From Bacteroidaceae bacterium (lineage in GTDB: Bacteria > Bacteroidota > Bacteroidia > Bacteroidales > Bacteroidaceae): a DNA stretch of 51,439 nucleotides. Under the pieces are notes generated by a model, which ran no database searches, had not been told where the DNA came from, and was given only the letters and a program-made list of their open reading frames with translations. Made by a program: the position numbers and the translations under genes. Of the stretch, positions 9,026-17,600 are shown piece by piece (within the stretch, counting starts at the first letter, position 1; the number at the start of each line of letters is the position of its first letter). Where the stretch lies: contig JAKSJD010000014.1 in assembly GCA_024398435.1 (NCBI GenBank), positions 1 through 51,439 of the forward strand, read 5' to 3'.

Positions 9026-10393
9026 ATGAAGATAGTTATCGCAGGAGCCGGAGCCGTTGGAACCCATCTGGCACAAATGCTCTCAAAGGAAAATCTCGAC
9101 ATCGTACTGATTGATGCCGATGAAGACAAGTTGACCAAACTCAACAACGACCTCGACATCATGACTCTCGCCATGCAACCAACATCCATCAATGCCTTGA
9201 AGCATGCGGGAATCGAATCAACCGACCTGTTCATCGCCGTAACTCCAAACGAAAGCGAAAACCTCACTTGCTGCATGCTGGCAAAGGAACTCGGAGCCAA
9301 ACGAACGGTGGCTCGTATCGACAACTACGAATATCTTGAGGAAGAACATCAGCATATCTTCAAAAATGCTGGTATCTCTTCACTTATCTATCCAGAAAAA
9401 CTGGCAGGAAAGGAAATCGCAGAATCAGCACAATACAGTTGGGTTCGACAACTTTGGGACTTCGACGGAGGCCTTATCCTCATCAGCGTGAAGATGCACC
9501 AAATCAGTCCGTTTGCCCCTCAAGGCGAACCAAGCAACCTGCTTATAGGCCGCACACTCAAGGAAATCGGTGGCGACGGACATAAGTTCCATGTGGTTGC
9601 AATCAAGCGCGATGGCGAAACCATCATACCAAGTGGCGACGAACGTATCATGCCTCAGGACCTCGTGTTCTTCATGACAAAGCGCGAAGAGATGGAAAAC
9701 ATTCGCCACCTCACCGGAAAAGACAGCTATCCACAAGTGAAGCATATAATGATTATCGGAGGCGGAAAACTATCAGTTCGTACCGATTGGGCTCTGCCCG
9801 ACAATGTCTCCGTCAAAATCATCGAATCAAACCTTGCCCGATGTGAGGAACTCGGCAGGCAAGTAAAGGAACGCACCCTCATCATCAATGGCGACGGGTA
9901 TGATGTCGACCTCCTGAAAGACGAGGGCTACGACCATCTCGAAGCTTTCATCGCACTCACCGACAATGACGAGGAAAACATCCTTGCATGTGTGGCAGCT
10001 CGACGAAACGGAGTGAGAAACACTTATGCCCAGGTGGAGAACCTCGCATACCTCGATATGGCCGAATCACTTGATGTAGGTACTGTAATCAACAAGAAGA
10101 TGGTGGCAGCAAGCCATATCTACCAGATGCTCCTCAAGGCTGATGTCGACAATGTGAAGATGCTGACCGTAGCCGAAGCCGACGTGGCAGAATTTATAGT
10201 CAAGGAAAATTCCAAGGCCACAAAGAGCCCTATCATGAGCCTCGGCATTCCTCACGATGTAAATATCGGTGGTATGATAAGGGAAGGCAAGGGTATGCTC
10301 GTTTCGGGTCAGACACAGTTGCAGGCCGGCGATAAGGTCGTAGTGTTCTGCCGTGCCCAATATCTAAAGAAACTCGAGAAATTCTTCCGATAA
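9026..10393 (+). CDS. trkA: Trk potassium uptake system, NAD-binding gating protein
   Basis: Cytoplasmic peripheral subunit that gates the TrkH K+ channel in response to nucleotide binding. 455 residues with two repeats of RCK-N plus RCK-C, the normal full-length TrkA form. The first Rossmann motif is 'IAGAGAVGTHLAQ' (residues 4-16) with acidic 'LIDADEDKL' at the end of strand 2. The second repeat begins with 'IMIIGGGKLSVR' near residue 242, where the usual GxGxxG is altered. It is followed after 12 bases by its channel partner trkH, so the pair is co-expressed. Confidence 0.96.
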   Translation: MKIVIAGAGAVGTHLAQMLSKENLDIVLIDADEDKLTKLNNDLDIMTLAMQPTSINALKHAGIESTDLFIAVTPNESENLTCCMLAKELGAKRTVARIDNYEYLEEEHQHIFKNAGISSLIYPEKLAGKEIAESAQYSWVRQLWDFDGGLILISVKMHQISPFAPQGEPSNLLIGRTLKEIGGDGHKFHVVAIKRDGETIIPSGDERIMPQDLVFFMTKREEMENIRHLTGKDSYPQVKHIMIIGGGKLSVRTDWALPDNVSVKIIESNLARCEELGRQVKERTLIINGDGYDVDLLKDEGYDHLEAFIALTDNDEENILACVAARRNGVRNTYAQVENLAYLDMAESLDVGTVINKKMVAASHIYQMLLKADVDNVKMLTVAEADVAEFIVKENSKATKSPIMSLGIPHDVNIGGMIREGKGMLVSGQTQLQAGDKVVVFCRAQYLKKLEKFFR

Positions 10394-10405
10394 ACCATAA
10401 AAAAG

Positions 10406-11875
10406 ATGATTAACTGGCGACAAATAATAAAAGTGTTAGGCCTCTTGCTCTTCATAGAGGCAGGCCAACTACTTATCACCATGTTGGTGGCACTCTTCTA
10501 CAAAGAGGATGTCATGCCATTCGTATGGCCAATATTGGCAGCAATCGCAATCGGAGGCATTGCCCAACTTATAGGCAGCAACGCCAGCAAATCGATAGGC
10601 CGTCGCGATGGCTATATCATCGTATCGTTGGCTTGGCTCATATTCTCGCTGATAGGCACATTGCCGTTCATGTTCACTCGGAGTGTTCCCGATTTCGCCA
10701 GTGCCTTCTTTGAGGCTATGTCGGGATTCACGTCGACGGGAGCCACAATCATCGACGATATCGATTCGCTTCCTCGAAGCATCATCTTCTGGAGGAGTAT
10801 GACCCAATGGATTGGCGGTATCGGAATCATTTTCTTCACCCTGGCCGTCCTTCCGGCATTTGGAGTGGGAGAAGTAAAACTCTTCGCAGCCGAATCCACC
10901 GGACCGCTTCACGACAAAATCCATCCACGAATCAGCATAGCCGTGAAATGGATAGGCATGGTGTATGTCACGCTCACGGTTCTCTGTATCATTGCGTTGA
11001 TAATATGCGGCATGAGCATATTCGACAGCATCAATATCTCAATGACCACCACAGCCACAGGCGGCTTCTCACCCCATTCAGCCTTTTTCAGCGACCAGTG
11101 GCAGTCGCCTGCAATCGAATATGTAGTCACGGCATTTATGTTCCTTTCGGGAGTGAACTATACGCTACTCTACTTTACAGTACTTAAAGGCCGTTTCCGT
11201 CGGTTCTTCAGCAATCCCGAACTCCGCTACTATATCACCATCGTTGCATTCACGGTCGTTGTATGTACCGTCTTCATGACGCTTTATTCGCCCGACCACG
11301 ATTTGGAACGCTCATTCCGTGAGTCAGCATTTACGATTATATCACTTCAAACCACCACAGGCTATGCCAACTGCGACTACACCCTTTGGCCAGCCATACT
11401 GATGCCATTCCTCATGTTTGTGATGTTTGCGGGAGCATGTTCCGGTTCCACAAGCGGAGGCTTCAAGTGCATACGTTGGGCGATTCTTTGGGAAGTGCTC
11501 CACAACGAGTTCATCCGCATCCTCCATCCACGTGCCGTCGTACCTGTTCGCCTTGGCAACGAAGTGATACCATCGTCCGTACAGAAGACATTGCTTGCAT
11601 TCGTCACCTTGTTTGTAGGCAGTTTGTTCCTCGGAACATTCCTTCTTCTTCTATGCAATGTACAGCAAACCACCCAATACAGCGAAGCATTCAGTCTCAG
11701 CCTTTCATCCCTCAGCAATGTAGGTCCAGGAATGTACTATTACGGACCAGCACATTCATGGGCAGTATTGGCACCGGCAGCAAAAGTGATTTGTTCGTTC
11801 CTCATGTTGATAGGCCGTTTGGAAATATTCCCAATCATGGTGTTGTTCACCCATAGTTTCTGGAAAAAAGAATAA
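10406..11875 (+). CDS. trkH: Trk/Ktr-type potassium uptake channel
   Basis: Inner-membrane K+ translocating subunit. 489 residues, about ten membrane helices. The repeated pore loops are visible: 'GFTSTGATI' in the first, 'TATGGFSPHS' in the second, 'QTTTGYANCD' in the third and 'LSNVGPGMYYYG' in the fourth, each carrying the selectivity-filter glycine. 'GACSGSTSGGFK' forms the intramembrane loop that gates the pore. It lies directly after trkA, its regulatory partner, and 6 bases before comM. Confidence 0.96.
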   Translation: MINWRQIIKVLGLLLFIEAGQLLITMLVALFYKEDVMPFVWPILAAIAIGGIAQLIGSNASKSIGRRDGYIIVSLAWLIFSLIGTLPFMFTRSVPDFASAFFEAMSGFTSTGATIIDDIDSLPRSIIFWRSMTQWIGGIGIIFFTLAVLPAFGVGEVKLFAAESTGPLHDKIHPRISIAVKWIGMVYVTLTVLCIIALIICGMSIFDSINISMTTTATGGFSPHSAFFSDQWQSPAIEYVVTAFMFLSGVNYTLLYFTVLKGRFRRFFSNPELRYYITIVAFTVVVCTVFMTLYSPDHDLERSFRESAFTIISLQTTTGYANCDYTLWPAILMPFLMFVMFAGACSGSTSGGFKCIRWAILWEVLHNEFIRILHPRAVVPVRLGNEVIPSSVQKTLLAFVTLFVGSLFLGTFLLLLCNVQQTTQYSEAFSLSLSSLSNVGPGMYYYGPAHSWAVLAPAAKVICSFLMLIGRLEIFPIMVLFTHSFWKKE

Positions 11876-11881
11876 TCAGAT

Positions 11882-13429
11882 ATGATAGCAAAAATCCACT
11901 CCGCAGCCCTTCAGGGACTCAATGCCTTGCCCGTCACGATAGAAGTGAATGTGACCGACAATCCCCAACCCCATTTCGACATAGTAGGCTTGCCCGATGC
12001 AGCCGTGAAGGAAAGCCAGCACCGCGTGAATTCAGCACTTTCATCAAACAACTATAATTTGGTGATGAAGCAAATCATCGTGAATCTAGCCCCAGCCGAT
12101 ATCAAGAAGGAAGGCTCAGGATTCGACATGCCTATAGCCATCGGCATTCTTCAGTCGGTAGGCGTGATTCAGTCATCCGATTTCAGCCAGTATATGTTTG
12201 TTGGGGAATTGAGTCTTGATGGCACAATCCAGCCAATCCGTGGAGCACTCCCTATAGCCATCAAGGCAAGGGAAATGGGTTTTGAGGCCTTGTTCGTACC
12301 AGAAGAAAACGTAAGAGAAGCAGCTGTCGTCAACAAATTGAAAGTATATGGAGTGAAGCATCTGCTCGATGTAATAGGTTTCATAGAGGGCACCACACAC
12401 CTCGAACCAACTGACATCAATACACGCGAGGAATTCTATGCCCAGCAGAGTTCGTTCAGTTTCGATTTCGACGAAGTGAAAGGTCAGGAGCAAGTGAAGC
12501 GAGCATTCGAAGTAGCGGCAGCTGGCGGTCACAACATAATTCTCATCGGCAGTCCTGGATGTGGTAAATCAATGATGGCCAAGCGCTTGCCATCCATCCT
12601 CCCACCACTGTCACTCAGCGAAAGTCTTGAAACCACCCAAATCCACAGTGTGGCTGGAAAGATACAGAAAGAAACGTCACTCATCAGTCAGCGACCATTC
12701 CGTTCTCCTCATCACACGATTTCTGATGTTGCCTTAGTTGGAGGCGGCACCAACTTCCTCCCTGGTGAAATATGTTTGGCCCATAATGGGGTGCTCTTTC
12801 TCGACGAACTGCCAGAGTTCAATAAAAGCGTGCTTGAAACTCTTCGCCAACCATTGGAGGACCGAATCATAACGATTTCCCGAGCAAAGTATAATGTCAC
12901 GATGCCTTGTTCCTTCATGCTGGTAGCCAGTATGAATCCATGTCCATGTGGATATCATCATCATCCCACCCATGCCTGCGTTTGCACTCCTGCACAGATT
13001 CAGAGGTATATGAACAAAATCAGCGGACCTTTGATGGACCGAATCGACATTCAGGTAGAGGTGGAAAGTGTTCCGTTTGAGGACATTGCCAAGGCTCCGA
13101 AGGGAGAATCAAGCAGTGCAATCCGTGAGAGGGTAATCAAGGCAAGGAAGATACAGGAAGAACGATTCGCCAATGTGAAAGGCATCCACTGCAACGCCCA
13201 GATGAACACATCCCTGCTCCATAAATATGCAAAGCTCGACGATGCAAGCATCGAACGCCTTCGTGATGCCATGAAGCGTCTCGACCTCTCTGCCCGAGCA
13301 TACGACCGAATCTTAAAGGTAGCCCGAACCATTGCCGACCTTGATGGCTCTGAGGATATCCAGTCACGCCACATCGGCGAAGCCATCGGCTACAGAAACC
13401 TCGACCGTGAAAGTTGGATGGAGTGCTGA
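11882..13429 (+). CDS. comM: YifB/ComM-family Mg-chelatase-like AAA+ ATPase
   Basis: 515 residues in three parts: an N-terminal Lon-protease-like ChlI domain (residues 1-170, 'MPIAIGILQSVG'), an AAA+ core (Walker A 'GSPGCGKSMMAKR' from about residue 223, Walker B 'VLFLDELPEF'), and a C-terminal Mg-chelatase region that includes a cysteine/histidine cluster ('NPCPCGYHHHPTHACVC'), a probable metal-binding loop. ComM is known as a branch-migration helicase aiding integration of transforming DNA. Family assignment is firm, and a role in natural transformation here is inference. It is last in the dxs operon. An array of palindromes starts 6 bases after its stop codon. Confidence 0.93.
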   Translation: MIAKIHSAALQGLNALPVTIEVNVTDNPQPHFDIVGLPDAAVKESQHRVNSALSSNNYNLVMKQIIVNLAPADIKKEGSGFDMPIAIGILQSVGVIQSSDFSQYMFVGELSLDGTIQPIRGALPIAIKAREMGFEALFVPEENVREAAVVNKLKVYGVKHLLDVIGFIEGTTHLEPTDINTREEFYAQQSSFSFDFDEVKGQEQVKRAFEVAAAGGHNIILIGSPGCGKSMMAKRLPSILPPLSLSESLETTQIHSVAGKIQKETSLISQRPFRSPHHTISDVALVGGGTNFLPGEICLAHNGVLFLDELPEFNKSVLETLRQPLEDRIITISRAKYNVTMPCSFMLVASMNPCPCGYHHHPTHACVCTPAQIQRYMNKISGPLMDRIDIQVEVESVPFEDIAKAPKGESSSAIRERVIKARKIQEERFANVKGIHCNAQMNTSLLHKYAKLDDASIERLRDAMKRLDLSARAYDRILKVARTIADLDGSEDIQSRHIGEAIGYRNLDRESWMEC

Positions 13430-13434
13430 ATTCA

Positions 13435-13588
13435 AAACATCGCGGTGTTTAGGTCCAAGAAGCGCGCTTCATGACCTTACGAACCGCGGTTCGCGACCCA
13501 ATTTCTATTGATGTTTGACCTCATTTCTTATAAGACATGACCCCTTTTCTTATAATGTTTTGGGGCAAACCTTATAATGTTTTTTGGG
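13435..13588. repeat. seven-unit 22-bp array with a different palindromic core in each of the first units
   Basis: Cut at 22 bases from 13435, units 1-7 have cores centred at 13442.5, 13464.5, 13486.5, 13508.5, 13530.5, 13552.5 and 13574.5. Cores are AAACATCGCGGTGTTT (one mismatched pair), GAAGCGCGCTTC (perfect), CGAACCGCGGTTCG (perfect), a weak CTATTGATG, then CTTATAAG, CTTATAAT and CTTATAAT. The right end of units 1-5 keeps a GGTCC/GACCT/GACCC element. Confidence 0.85.
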
Positions 13589-13629
13589 TGGAGTTCGTGG
13601 TGCAATTATTTCTGGAGAAAATGAATTTT

Positions 13630-13960
13630 TGCAAAAACCTGTCAGTTGTCAGTTTTTACTTCTAAATCATTGTAATATAGTGACTTAAGTGGCTGACAGG
13701 TTTCGCAAAACTTGTCAGTAACCTGTCAGCCATCCTTCAGCTTCTCAAACTCTCTTTTGAGATAGTTTTCTGCTCAATTTCTACAAATTATTTTGTCTTT
13801 TCAAATAAAAAACACAAATAGCACCTACTATTTATCAATATTCTGACTGACAGGTTGCTGACAAGTTGCTGACAAGTTTTGCGAAACCTGTCAGCCATCT
13901 AACAAACAGATACATAGAGAGTTATACCCCAAAACTGACAGGCTGACAAGTTTTTCACAA
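13630..13960. repeat. nested inverted repeat built of CTGACA/TGTCAG hexamers
   Basis: Inner arms: the 28 bases at 13691-13718 are the exact reverse complement of 13869-13896. Outer arms: two TGTCAG at 13640 and 13647 face CTGACA at 13935 and 13943. The right inner arm has CTGACA at 13847, 13858 and 13869 (11-base steps); the left has TGTCAG at 13713 and 13724 (11-base step). The AT-rich centre (13760-13840) has no gene. The rest of this gap up to 14050 has no recognisable feature. Confidence 0.8.
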
Positions 13961-14050
13961 AATTCTTTTTTTCGTAGAAAAATATCCACACATCTACCTC
14001 CATATAGACGGCTACTCGGAACTAAAAGTAAAAAGTTTTCACGTTTTTCC

Positions 14051-14081
14051 TTTGCAATTCGCTCGTTTTGCACTATATTTG
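14051..14081 (+). promoter_or_regulatory. promoter of ridA
   Basis: TTTG at 14051-14054 and TATATTTG at 14074-14081 with 19 bases between, an almost ideal Bacteroidetes promoter, 53 bases before the ridA ATG. Confidence 0.72.
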
Positions 14082-14134
14082 CAAGCGATTAAAAGGTGTG
14101 TACCACATATTATTATAAAATATTAATTAAAAAC

Positions 14135-14554
14135 ATGAAAGTACTTAATACATCGAATGCACCTGCTGCTATTGGTCCATACAGCCAGGGAATCGAAGCA
14201 AACGGAATGGTGTTTGTTTCCGGTCAGTTACCAATCAATCCAGCTACTGGGACTTTTCCCGAAGGCGGAATAAAGGAACAGACTCGCCAAAGTCTGACTA
14301 ATGCAAAGGCTATTCTTGAAAGTCATGGAATGACATTACAGAATGTAGTAAAGACAACCGTTCTATTGGCTGATATAACCGACTTCGGAGCCATGAACGA
14401 AGTGTATGCCGAAATGTTTTCAGCTCCATTCCCAGCACGTTCTGCCTTTGCAGTTCGTGACCTTCCTAAAGGTGCTTTGGTGGAAATAGAGTGTATTGCG
14501 AGCCCCCTTTCTGTTCCCCCAAGGGGGAAAGATGGGTCGGCGGTTAACGGTTAA
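14135..14554 (+). CDS. ridA: RidA family enamine/imine deaminase with repeat-derived C-terminal extension
   Basis: Cytoplasmic protein that hydrolyses reactive 2-aminoacrylate-type imines released by PLP enzymes. The start at 14135 gives the classic opening 'MKVLNTSNAPAAIGPYSQG'; an earlier in-frame GTG would add 13 unlikely residues. Family signatures are intact: 'GPYSQGI', 'VFVSGQLP', 'NVVKTTVLLADITDF', 'PARSAFAVRDLPKGALVEIECIA' (catalytic Arg in 'PARSA'). Normal RidA ends close to 'IECIA', about 122-126 residues. Here the frame runs on for about 17 residues through a G/C-run repeat, giving 139. The extension is rich in Pro, Gly and Ser and is probably unstructured. Confidence 0.93.
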   Translation: MKVLNTSNAPAAIGPYSQGIEANGMVFVSGQLPINPATGTFPEGGIKEQTRQSLTNAKAILESHGMTLQNVVKTTVLLADITDFGAMNEVYAEMFSAPFPARSAFAVRDLPKGALVEIECIASPLSVPPRGKDGSAVNG

Positions 14555-14618
14555 GGGGTCGAATCCGATCCCCTTCTTATTCCCCAAGGGGGAAAGATGG
14601 GTTAACGGTTATCGGTTA
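14503..14618. repeat. two G/C-run hairpin repeat copies alternating with GGTTAAC-type heptamers
   Basis: Copy 1 (14503-14535) has core TTCCCCCAAGGGGGAAAG and lies inside the ridA frame. Copy 2 (14567-14597) has TTATTCCCCAAGGGGGAAAG. Each is followed by heptamers of the GGTTAAC/GGTTATC type (14542-14555 and 14599-14618). The second heptamer run abuts the stop of the convergent GH31 gene. Confidence 0.8.
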
Positions 14619-17600
14619 TTTCACAATTTTCTTGCCTCCTATGATATAAACACCTTTTGGAGGAGTGGTGGTGCCGATGCGGCGGCCATTCAAGTCGTAA
14701 ATGGTGTCACTCGTCTTTGTCTCGTCCATTGATATGCCATCAATAGATGCTACATCGTTGAAGAATTCATCGAATGATGGATGAAAACCGATATGATAGA
14801 CGGTGGATGTACCTGTGGTGGAGGTAAGACCGAAGATGGTGTTGCCCTGGCAGATTGAGAACATATCGCCTACGTTGTTGCCATCAAGTCCCGTGGTAGT
14901 CATATCCCAACCAATAACAATACGACTACCGTCATCCGTTGTGCGGATGGCGGTAGGTGCTACTGATGATCCATAGTTCACTCCATTGAGCCACCAAAGA
15001 AAGCTGGCAGAGGGAGTGGTGCTGACATTGGATGCCACAACTATCATCCAATGTTCGTCGGAAGTGACGATATTGTTCGATGTTGCACCTCCTGAAAGTT
15101 GGAGACACACATTATTTGCTCCTGTTCCCGAGCGGAGAGTGATAGTGTTGTCGGTTGAGTTGTAGCTAATGTTGCTTTGGCTCACGCGAGAAGGGTCGCC
15201 CGTTTTCCAATCTGATGCCTTGAATTCATATTTTCCCAATACATCGCCTTGTTCGACCATATACTTGGCCACTGATTCTACGAATCCAATGAAACGTATG
15301 ACTGATGAAGTGCTGGTGGAAGTGAGGCCAAAGAGTGTTTGACCAAACTTCTGATATGATTCGGTGTCGATGCGTGAAGATACATCCCACACGATTACGA
15401 CTTCGCCATTTTGGAGAGTATAGAACGAAGTAGGATAGAATTGGTCAACCCATTCGTTGTTGAAAAACCAAATACTTGCCGATTGAGCCTCAGTACTGAG
15501 ATTGCTTCCATGAATGATGAAATATTTATGTCCTGGAGCAATGTATGAAGAGAGGTCGTAGCGAAGAGCTGTATTGAGCGAACCAGGTTGAGTTACCGTG
15601 ATAGTGTTCTTAGTTCGGTCGTACTTGATATTGCTGTCACTTGTGATTCGGTCGGTCACGCGAGTCCATTGGCTTGCCTTGAACGAATAGAGATTTGAAG
15701 GAACTGCCACCTTCACGGTCAGAACTGCCGTATATGTCTGGTTGGCTTGGTCGGTATAGACCACCTCCACCTTTGCTGTTCCTTCGGCATCGGCATGAAT
15801 CAAACCGCCATCTATGGAGACGACTCCCTCGCCTTCGAGAAGTCTGTAAGTCACATAATTATTTACATCTTCCTTCGTTCCATCTGTGTATTTTGCCGTT
15901 ACGTTAGCCGAACCGTTCTGACCTGGGAACAAAGAGATGGAAGCAGCGCCGAGTGTGATGGCTGATATTGGTTTGTAGCCACTGAGCACCGTATTCTTGT
16001 TGTCAATACCTGCTGTCACTGAATTTCCATCATATTCTACAATCTTGCTGAAGCGAACCGACTGACGGTTGCCGATTCCCATATTCTCGTCGGCATCGAC
16101 GAGGACAATCCTGAAGCGACGCTTTTCCTTCATTCCTGGATAAGAACCCTTGCGCTGACCTATCGTGAGTTGCTGTTGCTCTTCGTTCCAAGAGAAAGGA
16201 ATCTCACTGCAAATGCCCTTTTCGTAGTTGTAGCCATCGAATTCGTCTTCATAGAGAGTGAACTCGCCGTCAGCTCCTGGATATACTCGGATTTCGAGGC
16301 TGTCCCATCCTTGTTCGTCGGAATACTGTACCTTTGGTCCCCAAGGAACGATTGAACCAGCATGGATATAGAGAGGAGTGGTGGAAATATCAACCGAACG
16401 ACTGATTGTTTGCTGGCCCTTGAACTGTTCGCCTGTCCAGAAGTCGTACCACTTTTCGTTTTCGCCTGGGAGATAAACCGAGCGACTCTTTGCGCCCGCC
16501 TCAACCACAGGAGCCACGAGCATCGACTTGCCAAAGAGGAATTGGTCGGCCACGAGAGTGGCTGTCTTGTCGGTAGGGTAAGCCCAACCAAGAGCGCGCA
16601 TAAGGCTGAAATCTTCGGCATAAATCTGATGGGCAGTACTATATATATAAGGTAAGAGGGCATAACGGAGATTGATGGTCTTTTCGATAGCATCGAAAGT
16701 AGGGGTTCCCTTATCGCCAAACTGATAGATGGCACGGTCGACACCCGAACCATGTGAACGCATGATAGAACAGAATGTAGAGAACTGTGCCCAACGGGTA
16801 TAGAGTTCGTTGTAGGTGCGTTCGCCAGGAGTTCCTCCGAAGAAACCGCCCGTATCGCTGTTCCATCCAGGAATGCCGCAAACAGTGAAGTTGAGCATTG
16901 CAGGAATCTGTTTTCTGAGAGTTTCCCAATCAGCCTGAACGTCTCCACTCCAAGAAGCTGCACCCACACGTTGCTGACCAGGATAACCCGAACGCGTCAT
17001 TATCATCACGCGCTTTCCGTTGGTTTCGCTGTCGGCCTTGTGTCGATTTCCAACACCTTCGACATGAAGTAGAGGGAAAGCATTCCTGACTGAACGCCAA
17101 GTGAAATTGTCGCCCACCTTGAAGTCCATTGTCTTCTCAAGGTCGTTGCCTCCCTCATAGTGGTCGGGTTCGGAAGAATCCATCCAATAGGCATCAAAAC
17201 CCTCCATCGTGATTCCGCTCTTGAGGCAATCCCAATAGTATTGGCGAGCCTCCTCGGCATAAGGATTGTATATGCCCACGCCAGCATTTGTTGGCCATGT
17301 GTTCGACATGATATCGTTGCCTCGCTTGATGAGGTAGTTGTGTTCCTTCAACCATTTGAACTCCTTGGTGTCGGGGCCGAAATCTGCCCAAACCGAGATG
17401 AGAATCTTAGCATGGTTGTTGTGGACGGAGCTTACCATCTGCTTGTAGTTGGTGAACTGAGGATTGAGGAATTCCATTGCATTCCAATAGTTGGTTCCGC
17501 CCCAATACTGCCAATCCTGTACCACACAATCGAGCGGCACTCCAAGGCTTCTGTATTTCTTCACGACTCCCATCGTTTCGTCGGCACTTTGGTAGCGTTC

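Noticed and set aside
13435-13588. CRISPR array
   Set aside because: The 22-bp units have no unique spacers between identical repeats, the palindromes themselves vary, and no cas gene is in the window.
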